Below, in pieces: positions 8,426 through 18,219 of a DNA stretch of 64,000 nucleotides. The stretch comes from Paenibacillus catalpae (lineage in GTDB: Bacteria; Bacillota; Bacilli; Paenibacillales; Paenibacillaceae), in contig NZ_FOMT01000001.1 in assembly GCF_900112695.1 (NCBI RefSeq), forward strand, positions 1 through 64,000, written 5' to 3'. The translations under genes and the position numbers were made by a program. The notes under the pieces were generated by a model. That model saw nothing but the letters and a program-made list of their open reading frames with translations. It ran no database searches and was not told the origin of the DNA. Within the stretch, counting starts at the first letter, position 1, and each line of letters begins with the position of its first letter.

Positions 8426-9307
8426 ATGAGTTACAAGATACAGCAGAGATGGGTTATATTCAGCTTTCTATTCGTCCCTGTATCCTTGCTGTTATTGTTT
8501 CTGGTCTATCCGACTTTACAATTGTTCCACTATAGCTTCACGAATTGGGATGGGTACAGCTCCTCGAAGAGCTATATCGGATTGGATAACTACAAGCAAG
8601 TGTTGTTCGAAATGCCGGATGCATGGAAGTCGATCGGCAATAACGGCCTTTACTTTGTTATACATACGCTATTTATCCCTCTCGAACTCATGGTAGCTGT
8701 TTTATTGAACCGGTCCATTCGCGGGAGCTCGTTATTCCGCTTCACTATATTGATGCCTTATGTGGTCAACGGAGTTGCGGTTGCTTACATGTTCAGCTAC
8801 ATTTACTATCCGATAAACGGTCCGCTTAACAGCCTATTGACTTCTGTTGGTCTTGAGAGCTGGATTCATGGCTGGCTGAGCGACTTGAAGCTGGTGAATT
8901 TCTCCCTGGTAGCCGTATCCTTATGGCGTTACTGCGGCGTACACGTTATTTTGTTCCTAGCAGGGCTTCAGTCCATCCCGCAAGACTTATATGAAGCTGC
9001 TGCGATTGACGGAGCGGGATTTTGGAGGAAACAGCTGTATATTACGCTTCCAGGCATTCGCCGCGTCGTGGAGATTATTCTGTTCATGAATGTGACAGGT
9101 GCTTTGCTGCAATTCGATATTCCATTTGTCATGACAGGCGGAGGTCCTGGTGTTTCGAGCAGCACGTTTGGACTCTTCTCGTTGTTCACGGCCTTTAAAT
9201 TCAATAATTTCGGCTTAGCCTCGGCTATGGCTGTCGTATTGCTCTGTCTGATCATCGTCTTCTCTTCCATTCAGAATTGGATTATTAAGGATAGGAGTGG
9301 TAACTAG
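8426..9307 (+). CDS. Sugar ABC transporter permease, MsmF/UgpA-like (system 1)
   Basis: 293-aa inner-membrane permease with six predicted transmembrane helices. The EAA loop that contacts the ATPase is visible (YEAAAIDGAG...LPG). The ATG at 8426 is chosen because GGGAGGG (8412-8418) lies seven bases before it; in-frame ATGs at 8408 and 8420 are too early or too close. It sits between the binding protein and the second permease. No ATPase gene lies near, so a shared MsmX-type ATPase encoded elsewhere is expected. Confidence 0.93.
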   Translation: MSYKIQQRWVIFSFLFVPVSLLLLFLVYPTLQLFHYSFTNWDGYSSSKSYIGLDNYKQVLFEMPDAWKSIGNNGLYFVIHTLFIPLELMVAVLLNRSIRGSSLFRFTILMPYVVNGVAVAYMFSYIYYPINGPLNSLLTSVGLESWIHGWLSDLKLVNFSLVAVSLWRYCGVHVILFLAGLQSIPQDLYEAAAIDGAGFWRKQLYITLPGIRRVVEIILFMNVTGALLQFDIPFVMTGGGPGVSSSTFGLFSLFTAFKFNNFGLASAMAVVLLCLIIVFSSIQNWIIKDRSGN

Positions 9308-9309
9308 AG

Positions 9310-10149
9310 ATGAACGGATGGAAACGCAACTTGCCTGGAAAAGCCGTCTATTACTTCATGTTTGTACTAATCGTTGTCATTGTATTTGTGCCAATCGCGC
9401 TGGTTGTGTTCGGGGCCTTCAAGACGAGAACGGAGCTGTTCGAGACCGCGCCTTTCTCACTGCCTGGCAGCTTCCTGAATATGAGCAACTTCAAGCTGGC
9501 GTATGAACAGGGCGATATGCTGAGAGGGCTGTGGAATACAACTGTGATTGTTACCTTAACCCTTATGGGGAATGCGATTCTGGGAACGATGACAGCCTAT
9601 ATCTTGAACCGTTTTCAATTCCGAATGAAAAAAGCCGTGTACGCCTTATTCTTGATGGCCATGATTATTCCTGCGTACACGACAGAGATCGCCCGCTTTC
9701 AGATCATTCATTCCATTGGGATGTATGATTCCTTAAGCGCACCAATCTCGATCTATATTGGAACGGATATTATGCAGATCTATATTTATATGCAGTTCTT
9801 GGAGAAGATCTCGAATCAGCTGGACGAGAGTGCGATGCTTGATGGCGCTTCGTATGGACGGATATTCCGGTCGATTATATTCCCGCTGCTGCTGCCAGCG
9901 ACGGCGACTCTTGCTATTCTGAAGAGCGTTACGGTTATGAACGATGTGTATGTGCCGTTTCTTTACATGCCGTCGAATGAGCTTGTCACCTTATCAACGG
10001 CGCTCATGAAGTTCGTAGGTGCACGTGGTTCAGACTTGTCCGCTCTCTGCGCCGGGATCGTGCTTGTTCTCATTCCGAGCACAGCTGTTTACGTCGTGTT
10101 CCAGCGGTATATTTTCAAAGGACTTATGGATGGTGCCGTAAAGGGCTAG
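9310..10149 (+). CDS. Sugar ABC transporter permease, MsmG/UgpE-like (system 1)
   Basis: 279-aa permease, partner of the preceding gene and starting two bases after its stop codon, with AGGAG upstream. It has about six transmembrane helices and a diverged EAA loop (DESAMLDGAS...FPLLLP). It completes the CUT1-type import channel of system 1. Confidence 0.93.
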   Translation: MNGWKRNLPGKAVYYFMFVLIVVIVFVPIALVVFGAFKTRTELFETAPFSLPGSFLNMSNFKLAYEQGDMLRGLWNTTVIVTLTLMGNAILGTMTAYILNRFQFRMKKAVYALFLMAMIIPAYTTEIARFQIIHSIGMYDSLSAPISIYIGTDIMQIYIYMQFLEKISNQLDESAMLDGASYGRIFRSIIFPLLLPATATLAILKSVTVMNDVYVPFLYMPSNELVTLSTALMKFVGARGSDLSALCAGIVLVLIPSTAVYVVFQRYIFKGLMDGAVKG

Positions 10150-10197
10150 TATTGCAAAGGGAAGATATAATTCGCGCTAATGAGGTGATGAGGAGTC

Positions 10198-11859
10198 ATG
10201 ATTAATCTGCTGGTTGTAGATGATGAACCGCTCGTTAGACTTGTACTGCGTCATATGATCACCTCGCTGGAATTGGATATTCATATCGTTGGCGAAGCTT
10301 CGGATGGACAAGAAGCGCTCCAATTTATGAAGAATTACCATCACGTAGATATTGTCTGTGTCGATATTCAGATGCCGAAGATGAATGGATTGGAATTCCT
10401 TCGCTGCTTAAGCCAGCTGGAGGATAGGGAGCCCGTCTATCCAATCGTGCTAAGCGCCTTTAATGATTACGATTATGTGAGGGAGGCTTTCGTGAACGGG
10501 GCCAAGGATTATGTGCTCAAAGCCAGTATGGATGAGGGATATCTGGCTCCGATTCTGACAAAAGCGGTTGATGAAGTACGTAAGCTTAAGGAGAGCATGT
10601 CGAGTCATTCGGTCAGCACGAGTGTTCATATGGATAGAAGCCAAGCGTCTCCTGTACCAATCAGTAATCAGGAGGAACTTCTAATCGCCGCGTTATTAGA
10701 TAATGCATGTGCGGATGAATCCGCGAGGTCTGAAGCTCTTGCTGCGCTTAAGGCACGACTTGGTGAGGGCAATCTGACTGCAGCTTCGATTAAGCTGTCC
10801 AGCCCGAGCTCTGATAATACGAGAGGATTCATTAAACAAACGATCATGACGGTCATCGAATCCCATGCCATTCCCCACTTTATTATTAATCTTTCGCCGG
10901 ATGAATACATGTTGCTTATGTCCCTGTCCAGCTACCGTAGTATAACAAGCGCACGTGAGAAGCTTCATGCGGTATTAACGACGGTAAGCATACGGTTAAA
11001 GCAATTCATGAATGCCTCCGTTGCAATAGGTGTGAGCGGCTTCGGAAGAAGGAGCGGCGAATGGCTGGACTTAGCGAAGCAAGCATCTCATGCTGCAGAT
11101 CTTAGTTATTATCGAGGCTTTGATAAAGTTTTTTTTCCTGAAGCGGTAACGAGATTTAGAGAAGAGCAGCATTCAGGATCCGAATCCTACATAGATCAAT
11201 TGCAGCAAAGCAGGGGTTCTTTGGTGAAAGCCTTGAAGAAATCGGATGCCGCTCACTGGAAGGAACAATTCAAACAATATCACCTCTTATTGGACAAAGC
11301 TGACGGAATCCGTTCACAGGTCATAATAGCAGGGTTTAACGATTTGATCTGGGAAGTTGGATCGATCCTCTATACGAACGGGCTGAGATGGCAGCAGCTT
11401 CAGGAGGGCTTCGACAGTCCACTAGCGTTCCTTACACAGTTCAAGACAATGAAGAGTGCCTTGGCATGGATCGAGGAGATTTTTACTAAAATTCACGCCT
11501 TATTGCATGCGAATGAGGTCAGCAACCATTCAAAATACTCGCAGCCGGTGGCTAAGGCGAAGCAGTTTCTGGATAAGCATTTCTGCGAGGATATTACGCT
11601 TCCGTTAATCTCTCAGATGGTTGGCGTAAGTGAAAGCTACTTAAGTAAGCAATTCTCGAAGGAAGTCGGCAGAAGCTTCATTCAATACTTAACGAAGCTG
11701 AGAATCGATGAAGCTCAGCGCTTGATGGCAAGCGGCATGAAGGTCTCCGAGGTTTCGAATCGGGTAGGCTACATGAATCCAGAGCATTTCAGCCGACTAT
11801 TCAAAAAAATGATGGGTCAGAGCCCTAAATCGCATCGTGACACCATTTCTGTATTGTAA
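10198..11859 (+). CDS. Response regulator with AraC-type DNA-binding domain, YesN type (system 1)
   Basis: 553-aa regulator. The N-terminal receiver domain (about 1-125) has the acidic pocket at DDE (8-10) and the phospho-acceptor Asp56 in CVDIQMPKMNG. A long middle region (about 160-440) is typical for the family. The C-terminal AraC domain (about 450-548) has two helix-turn-helix units and the closing signature HFSRLFKKMMGQSP. It most likely pairs with the kinase at 5032. The shared boxes at 6883 and 12052 are candidate targets (inference). It ends the transporter-1 unit before a very strong terminator. Confidence 0.93.
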   Translation: MINLLVVDDEPLVRLVLRHMITSLELDIHIVGEASDGQEALQFMKNYHHVDIVCVDIQMPKMNGLEFLRCLSQLEDREPVYPIVLSAFNDYDYVREAFVNGAKDYVLKASMDEGYLAPILTKAVDEVRKLKESMSSHSVSTSVHMDRSQASPVPISNQEELLIAALLDNACADESARSEALAALKARLGEGNLTAASIKLSSPSSDNTRGFIKQTIMTVIESHAIPHFIINLSPDEYMLLMSLSSYRSITSAREKLHAVLTTVSIRLKQFMNASVAIGVSGFGRRSGEWLDLAKQASHAADLSYYRGFDKVFFPEAVTRFREEQHSGSESYIDQLQQSRGSLVKALKKSDAAHWKEQFKQYHLLLDKADGIRSQVIIAGFNDLIWEVGSILYTNGLRWQQLQEGFDSPLAFLTQFKTMKSALAWIEEIFTKIHALLHANEVSNHSKYSQPVAKAKQFLDKHFCEDITLPLISQMVGVSESYLSKQFSKEVGRSFIQYLTKLRIDEAQRLMASGMKVSEVSNRVGYMNPEHFSRLFKKMMGQSPKSHRDTISVL

Positions 11860-11864
11860 GGACG

Positions 11865-11924
11865 AACTCCAATCATGAATTATCCATCGTCTATCGAAGG
11901 ATAATTCATGATTGGAGTTTTTCT
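11865..11924 (+). terminator. Strong terminator after system 1
   Basis: A perfect 21-bp stem (11865-11885 with 11899-11919) is followed by TTTTTC. Confidence 0.92.
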
Positions 11925-12185
11925 TGTTTGGAAGCGGGGTGCAAATTGTACCGAAGCCCATCACTTTCTGTACGAAAGTTAATAGGCGGTCACACAGGAG
12001 GACGAGAATGTGCGAGAATGATCAAAAATAATCATCAGCCAGCCAAATATTATCATTTGAATGCGTTTTCATTTTCTATAAGATTCATAGTAGCTTAGCC
12101 TGATTATGGGGGAGGAGGAAGATTAGCAGAGCAAGAGGTAAGTGGAGAGATTCAGGAGATTAACCGAAAATGGAGGTTTTTGTGA
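11925..12185 (+). promoter_or_regulatory. Control region of the GH101 gene
   Basis: The 33-base box 12052-12084 begins ATCATTTGAATGCG and carries TTGAAT (12057-12062), a 16-bp spacer and TAAGAT (12079-12084). It closely matches the box upstream of transporter 1. Within it 12057-12072 (TTGAATGCGTTTTCAT) fits the cre consensus at all but one position, suggesting CcpA repression. A GGAGG site at 12172-12176 sets the GTG start at 12186. Confidence 0.55.
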
Positions 12186-15100
12186 GTGAGACCATTCAAA
12201 AAGACGTTAAGCATGATCTCGGCAGCAGCCCTGCTATTCTCATCAGGATTGGTACCGTTGGCAGGCAGCGGCATCGCCCAGGCGGCGCAATTGGAGCAAA
12301 CGTATACCAACAACTTCGAGACCGGTACGGAGGCTACTCTAGCTGACAATGGGGCAGTCCAGACAGACACGGCGATAAGCGGTATTGCTTCCTACTCTGA
12401 CATGAGCGGAAAGTTTCTGGCAGCACAGCAAACCGGCAACAACGTCTTCTATTTCAGCGACATGCCTGACATTGCGGACGGAACGGTTGAGATGAAATTC
12501 GGCATCGACGGAGGAGCTGCGGAGCAGTTCTGTTTCGCTTCCCGAATTAAGGATGCAACACATTATTCCTTAATATGCCGTGATCCAAACGGCTGGCTAT
12601 GGGATGGATTCAACGGCTCCGGGGAAGTCTGGGGCTCTAATGCGAATAAAGCGGAAGTATTGGTTCCAGGTAAAATCTATACGCTGAAGCAGAAGTTCAG
12701 CGGTGATACGTACGAGATTTATCTGGATGGCAAACAGGTCTACTCCTCGACCACCGGCAATAAACTGCCGACAGCAGCGGGCAAAGTCGGCTTCCGATCC
12801 TATTTCGGCGCGAAGACGCTTAATATTGACAGCGTGAAGGTGACCGATCCGAGCAACAACGTTGTCTATGAGAGAAGCTTCGATAATGAAGCAGCGCCTG
12901 TTGCGAATATCGGGACGGTAACGACAAGTCCAACATTATCAATTAAAACTCCTCTGCCAGGCTTCTCTGGAAGAATAGCCAAGGTAGTGACAACAAGCGG
13001 CGCAAGCCAGGTCGTTGATAGTAAATCACCACTGGTTCGCAATGGCTCTTATAGTGCGAAGCTGCAGGTTGGCAGCAGCTTTACCAATGCTGGACTGCTG
13101 TTCAGATACCAGGATGACAGCAACTGGAGCGCAGTAAGAACCGACAGCGCAGGGAATTGGAAGCTGGTTGGGATGAATGGCGGCACGAACGTCAGCTTTG
13201 ACCTGACAAGTACGCCGCAGCCGCTTGGTACGGCTCCGCATCAAGTAGAAATTGATTATCATGGCGATCAATATACCCTTAGCATAGACGGGGCGGAGCT
13301 CTACTCCGGTACGATTCCGGGCTTGTTCACTTCGTATGGGCGTGTGGGACTTTCGGCGAATGCTGCTTCGCTTACCACACTATTGGATGACATGCAGGTC
13401 GATTACGCTGAGGAAGATATGTATACGCCTCCGGCATCTACTTCCTATATCCGAAGCTATACGGATGGTGTGACAGGCACGTGGAAGAACAATTCCGATG
13501 GCTCTGCATTCTCTCCGGCTCCTGTCATTACGGATAACAAGCTTGTATTTAATAACTTCATCGGTGAGATTCATGACTTTAACTCTCTGGAAGTGCAGGA
13601 CGGCTATTATACCGTTAAATTCACGACAAGCTCCAGCACCGGCCGTGTCGGGTTCTACTTCCGATACATGGGCCAGAATCAGCCTTACGCCATGATTTAT
13701 TATGGCGGCGGCAAAGAATGGGGTTGGCAGACGGATGCGAGCCATTATGGCGTATTGACGTCGAATGGTCCAGTACTGCTGCCGAACACCGAGTATACGG
13801 TAAAGATCAAGTATATCGGTCAAAGCGTCAAAGTGTTCGTGAATGATCAGCTGGCTGTAAGCGGGTCTGCCGATTTCCCAGTGGCTGCAGGTAAAGTGGG
13901 AATCAGAAGCTGGTACGATGCGAAGAAGATTACAATCAGCAAGCTGTCGCAGGAGAAGTATCTGCCGCCAGTGCCTCCAACGCCTGGTCCATTAGCTCCA
14001 ATTACCATCGCATCGGATAAGCTTAGCGTCGAGCTGGATAATCGATTCCCGGCAGTTCGCAGCTATACGTGGACTGGCGGTGAAGTTACAGATACGCTGC
14101 AAGGCCAGAGCGATTTCCTCTACAAAGTGAGGATCAACGGCAATGACAGCTTCGCGACTGTTGTAAGCGCGGAGAAAACAAGCAACGATACTCTGACCTA
14201 TAAGCTGAATGTTCCTGTCGTGGATGACAATACGGAAGCAACGGTTGGCGACGTAGGCATGGATGTTACGTTCAAGGCTACAGGCGGCTCGGTGCATATG
14301 AATACGCGCATCAACTCAGAGCCTGAGGGCTATAAGGTTGTTACCGTTGAATTCCCGACGCAGAAGCTGGTGACCGTGTCCAGCAGCAACCCGAATGCAC
14401 AAGGTGCTTCTACTTGGGTTACCGGGGAATGGAACCAATTCTATGAGGAGTTCTACACGAATGATGCCGCCTTTGGGCAGAAGCTGGCCGACCAGACGGC
14501 AGGCAGCAAGGGCAGAACTTATGGGTTCGTCAGCGACGGCAAGCTTGCGGCGACCATCCTTAATGATGTCGTTAATCAGCCTGCCAAGGTGAATATGGAA
14601 ATAGCAGAGGAGAATGGTTCATCCAGTAAATCTCTGTCCATGTGGAACGGCTACTGGAATGTCAGAGGCGACGTCATTGATGACGTGAAGTTCCCGCCGA
14701 AATTTGATTTGTCGTCGGAGATTGTCATTACGCCAGACAAGAACGGTGACGGGACGGCGGATTGGAAGGATGCTGCGATCGGCTACCGTGATAAATGGTC
14801 CCAGAATCTTCATCCAGGCGCCGATGAGATTAATAACTACGTCTCGTATATAGCGATGAACTTCAACAGCTTAACGCAGGCACCATTCCTGCGCACGCTG
14901 GACAATGCGAAGAAGCTGTATAACCTGTATGACGGCTTCGGCCAGCTGATCCTCGAGAAGGGCTATCAGGCGGAAGGCCATGATGACAGCCATCCGGACG
15001 TAGCGGGGCACTTCGGGATCCGCCCGGGCGGACTGAAGGATTTCAATACGCTTGTAGACGAAGGCTTGAAGTATAACGTCAAAGTAGGCGTCCATACGAA

Positions 15101-18089
15101 TATCGATGGGCAAGATCCGGATGCTTATTACGCCAATAAGGATGAATGGTCCAGCACCAGCTCCAGTTATGACTGGGTGGATCCGACGTATGGAGTCGAC
15201 AGTGCGAAGGTGCTCTCAGATGGCGAGCTCGAGAGAAGATATACGCAGCTGAAGGAAGAGGTTCCTAATCTTGCGATGGTCTATGATGATGTGTACAGCG
15301 GTGCCGGCTGGCATGCCGACCAATTCGCCAAGATCATTCAGGATAAGCTTGGCTTCTGGTTCGCAACAGAATTCTCCGGTCCGATGGAACAGAACGTCAT
15401 CTGGACACATTGGGGAACCGATCCCTATTATCCAAGTCAAACGGATGGCAGCATGATTGTCCGCTTCATGAAGAACCAATATCAAGATACGTTCCAAGCG
15501 CCAAGTCCAAAGACAAGTATGCTGTTAAGAGGCATGCTGCAAGCAGGTGTAGGCTCCTGGCAGGGCAGAACAGATATGCAGGACGGCATTGACTTGTTCT
15601 ATAACAACAACCTGCTGACGAAATACATGCAGCACTTCCCGATTATGAATCTCACGTACGATAGTGCCGGCATGGATCAAAGCGTGGTATTCAGCAATGG
15701 CGTTGTCGCTTCCTTGGATGAATATCATACAAGCCCGTCTAACGCTAATCTGATCACAGGCACGGCTTCGCTGAAGAAGGACGGCAAGAAAATCGCTGTC
15801 TATGATGTGCTGCTGAATAAAGCTGCAGGCGATACGGGTAGTGGTCAATTGGATGTTCAGAATCAGCAGGCTCAGCTGTTCCTGCCTTGGGATCCGAAAA
15901 ATGAGACGAAGATCTATTACTGGAATCCGAAGGGCGGTTCAACAACCTGGGAGATGCCAAATAGCTGGAGCGGCTTATCCTCTGTTGAGATGTATAAGCT
16001 GACGGATACAGGCCGCGTATGGGACCGTACGCTTTCGGTCGTGAACGGTAAAGTTACGATCGACAATACGACAGTTGGAGTTCCATATGTGATTTACAAA
16101 TCGAAGGCAGCTGAACAAGCTTCGAACATCCAGCAAGCAGGCGAGTGGGGCTTTGGCGGACCGGTGAAAGACCCTGGCTTCGACAGCGGCGGCTTTGCTT
16201 CGTGGCAGAAGTCCTCGACAACTAACGCGGCTGCTAGCCATGTAACACTCGAGCATGATTACAACATGAACAGCTATGTCCGCATTAGCGGTACGGACGA
16301 TGCAGCGCTGACCCAGACGGTTACGGGTCTGACGCCTGGCAAGACGTACACAGCCTCCGTGTGGGCAGATATTAATAATGGTACAGGTACGAACAGGGAT
16401 GCCTTGACGCCTAGCACAACGAACCGGAAGGTCTCGCTGCAGGTAGCTAACTACGGCGGACCTGCTGTATCGAATGAGATCGAAGCTTCGAAGGTTCAGA
16501 ATCTGGAAGAGCCAAGCAAATTCAAGAGCACCTACTTCCAACGGCTGGAGGTCGACTTTACGGCGGATGAATCCGGGCAGGCTACCCTTACTTTGAAGGC
16601 CGATGCAACGACTGCAGCTTCCTCCAAAGTATGGTTTGATGATGTAAGACTGTGGGAGAATCCGGGCAAAACCGAATTTGGCAGCCATTATTTCTATGAA
16701 GACTTTGAGAATGTATCTGAAGGTCTTGGACCATTCGCCTTCCGGGCAAACAGCGGCAATCAGACGCACCTCGCTGAGAAAGTGAGCGACAAGCGCCGGG
16801 CAGAAGACCCTGCTGTTAAGCAGCCGATGACTTATGTCATTGACGGGTTGTTCTCCTTGAAGTCGAATGAGCAGGACTTCATCAATCGTACAACTTCGGT
16901 TCAAGAGATTGCAGCGACGCTTCCTTCTACCTTGAAGCTTCTGCCGAATAAGACGTACAAGGTGGGCTTGAAATACGAAGCGAATAAAGCCGGCTTGTAT
17001 CAAATCTCGGCCAAATCAAGATCAGGCGGACCCCAATACAGCGTCCTCCTGTCAGAAGCAACAGGCACAGGGAAGAGCCTCATCCCAGGCTGGACGTATC
17101 CGATCATCAAATCGACTGGAACGGCTGATGCCGAGCTGACCTTTAATACAGGCGATTACAGCGACTACTATATTACGCTTGAAACCGTTAGAGCACCGGG
17201 TGCTCCGCAATTGACAGCTACAGATGTCGTCGTTGTGCTTGATGATTTCTATGTCGATGATCTCGATGCAGCTAACAACGCACCTGTCATTGGCGATATT
17301 AGCGATATTTCCATTACTGAAGGAGAGACAGCGAGCTTTGAAGTAACAGCAGTGGACGAGGATGCTGAGGATACCGTTACTCTTACGGTGGTATCCGATC
17401 ATCTGCCTACCAGCGCGACCTTTGATGCTTCCACTGGTCTGTTCCAATGGGCAAATGCAGCAGCCGGCGATTATACCGTAACGGTCGCGGCAACGGATGG
17501 CAAAGCAACAGCAACCAAGGATGTGCAAGTTCACGTCAGCAAGGCTAATCATGCGCCAGTACTGGCTAATATTGCTCCAATCTCTGTATTGGAAGGCGAG
17601 ACTGTCTCCTTCACGGTGCTCGCAACTGATGAGGACGGCGATGCCATTTCGTACAGCGGTATAGATCTTCCTGAGGGCGCAACCCTCGATGAGGAGAGCG
17701 GTGTATTCGAGTGGGCGAATGCGGCAGCCGGAGATTATGTCGTTATCTTGCAAGCGACAGATGGGGTAGAAACTGCTCAGATCGAAGCGAATATCCAAGT
17801 CGAGGCTGCACCTTCGGTGAATCACGCACCGGTCTTTGTCGGGCTTCCGGACACCTATAAGGTGAAGAAGAATGGCGTTGTGACGATTACGGTTAAGGCG
17901 ACAGATGCCGACGAAGGCGATCAACTCGTACTGAGTGTAGAAAATCTTCCTGAGGGCGCGACCTTTGATGCAGCTACAGGAGAATTCAGCTGGGTGAAGG
18001 TGAAGACCGGGGCAACAGTTACCTTCGTGGTATCAGACGGCAAAGTGACGACCCGCCATTCTGTTACGATAGAGCTGGGCAAGAAGTAA
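12186..18089 (+). CDS. Secreted multidomain GH101 endo-alpha-N-acetylgalactosaminidase
   Basis: 1,967-aa secreted enzyme predicted to release the core-1 disaccharide Gal-beta-1,3-GalNAc from Ser/Thr of mucin-type glycoproteins. GTG start nine bases after GGAGG; signal peptide about 1-33. In order: three concanavalin/LamG-like sandwich modules (about 38-226, 232-417, 425-588), the GH101 core (about 605-1320) and a carbohydrate-binding-like module (about 1325-1495). After a further sandwich region come three cadherin/Ig-like repeats (1695-1780, 1787-1872, 1878-1966). GH101 hallmarks include EGHDDSHPD and GGLKDFNTL. The likely nucleophile is Asp1035 (VYDDV) and the acid/base Glu1062 (TEFSGP). 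An EF-hand-like calcium loop starts at Asp851. The last repeat is nearly the same as that of the neighbouring GH95 protein. There is no sortase or SLH signal. Confidence 0.9.
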   Translation: MRPFKKTLSMISAAALLFSSGLVPLAGSGIAQAAQLEQTYTNNFETGTEATLADNGAVQTDTAISGIASYSDMSGKFLAAQQTGNNVFYFSDMPDIADGTVEMKFGIDGGAAEQFCFASRIKDATHYSLICRDPNGWLWDGFNGSGEVWGSNANKAEVLVPGKIYTLKQKFSGDTYEIYLDGKQVYSSTTGNKLPTAAGKVGFRSYFGAKTLNIDSVKVTDPSNNVVYERSFDNEAAPVANIGTVTTSPTLSIKTPLPGFSGRIAKVVTTSGASQVVDSKSPLVRNGSYSAKLQVGSSFTNAGLLFRYQDDSNWSAVRTDSAGNWKLVGMNGGTNVSFDLTSTPQPLGTAPHQVEIDYHGDQYTLSIDGAELYSGTIPGLFTSYGRVGLSANAASLTTLLDDMQVDYAEEDMYTPPASTSYIRSYTDGVTGTWKNNSDGSAFSPAPVITDNKLVFNNFIGEIHDFNSLEVQDGYYTVKFTTSSSTGRVGFYFRYMGQNQPYAMIYYGGGKEWGWQTDASHYGVLTSNGPVLLPNTEYTVKIKYIGQSVKVFVNDQLAVSGSADFPVAAGKVGIRSWYDAKKITISKLSQEKYLPPVPPTPGPLAPITIASDKLSVELDNRFPAVRSYTWTGGEVTDTLQGQSDFLYKVRINGNDSFATVVSAEKTSNDTLTYKLNVPVVDDNTEATVGDVGMDVTFKATGGSVHMNTRINSEPEGYKVVTVEFPTQKLVTVSSSNPNAQGASTWVTGEWNQFYEEFYTNDAAFGQKLADQTAGSKGRTYGFVSDGKLAATILNDVVNQPAKVNMEIAEENGSSSKSLSMWNGYWNVRGDVIDDVKFPPKFDLSSEIVITPDKNGDGTADWKDAAIGYRDKWSQNLHPGADEINNYVSYIAMNFNSLTQAPFLRTLDNAKKLYNLYDGFGQLILEKGYQAEGHDDSHPDVAGHFGIRPGGLKDFNTLVDEGLKYNVKVGVHTNIDGQDPDAYYANKDEWSSTSSSYDWVDPTYGVDSAKVLSDGELERRYTQLKEEVPNLAMVYDDVYSGAGWHADQFAKIIQDKLGFWFATEFSGPMEQNVIWTHWGTDPYYPSQTDGSMIVRFMKNQYQDTFQAPSPKTSMLLRGMLQAGVGSWQGRTDMQDGIDLFYNNNLLTKYMQHFPIMNLTYDSAGMDQSVVFSNGVVASLDEYHTSPSNANLITGTASLKKDGKKIAVYDVLLNKAAGDTGSGQLDVQNQQAQLFLPWDPKNETKIYYWNPKGGSTTWEMPNSWSGLSSVEMYKLTDTGRVWDRTLSVVNGKVTIDNTTVGVPYVIYKSKAAEQASNIQQAGEWGFGGPVKDPGFDSGGFASWQKSSTTNAAASHVTLEHDYNMNSYVRISGTDDAALTQTVTGLTPGKTYTASVWADINNGTGTNRDALTPSTTNRKVSLQVANYGGPAVSNEIEASKVQNLEEPSKFKSTYFQRLEVDFTADESGQATLTLKADATTAASSKVWFDDVRLWENPGKTEFGSHYFYEDFENVSEGLGPFAFRANSGNQTHLAEKVSDKRRAEDPAVKQPMTYVIDGLFSLKSNEQDFINRTTSVQEIAATLPSTLKLLPNKTYKVGLKYEANKAGLYQISAKSRSGGPQYSVLLSEATGTGKSLIPGWTYPIIKSTGTADAELTFNTGDYSDYYITLETVRAPGAPQLTATDVVVVLDDFYVDDLDAANNAPVIGDISDISITEGETASFEVTAVDEDAEDTVTLTVVSDHLPTSATFDASTGLFQWANAAAGDYTVTVAATDGKATATKDVQVHVSKANHAPVLANIAPISVLEGETVSFTVLATDEDGDAISYSGIDLPEGATLDEESGVFEWANAAAGDYVVILQATDGVETAQIEANIQVEAAPSVNHAPVFVGLPDTYKVKKNGVVTITVKATDADEGDQLVLSVENLPEGATFDAATGEFSWVKVKTGATVTFVVSDGKVTTRHSVTIELGKK

Positions 18090-18104
18090 GGAGTGTAACG
18101 ACCG

Positions 18105-18148
18105 AAGAACCGCCAGCATGACGTAAGACATGCCGGCGGTTCCTTTTA
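18105..18148 (+). terminator. Terminator after the GH101 gene
   Basis: A 14-bp stem with one mismatch (18107-18120 with 18129-18142) is followed by CTTTTAAT. It separates the GH101 and GH95 genes. Confidence 0.8.
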
Positions 18149-18219
18149 ATCATCTTAGGTTACTAGGCTCAGTCATCTTAATGAGGTCATTCATTCCATA
18201 AGATGGAGAGGTAATGTCG

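Noticed and set aside
15975..17924. Long minus-strand open frames (342 and 290 codons) inside the GH101 gene.
   Set aside because: They mirror codon bias of the plus-strand gene, have no ribosome sites and no recognisable domains.
18172..18204. A third copy of the 33-base promoter box upstream of the GH95 gene, with TAAGAT in the same place.
   Set aside because: The would-be start of transcription falls on the ribosome site of the gene, and the first half of the box matches poorly. The likeness may be fortuitous.
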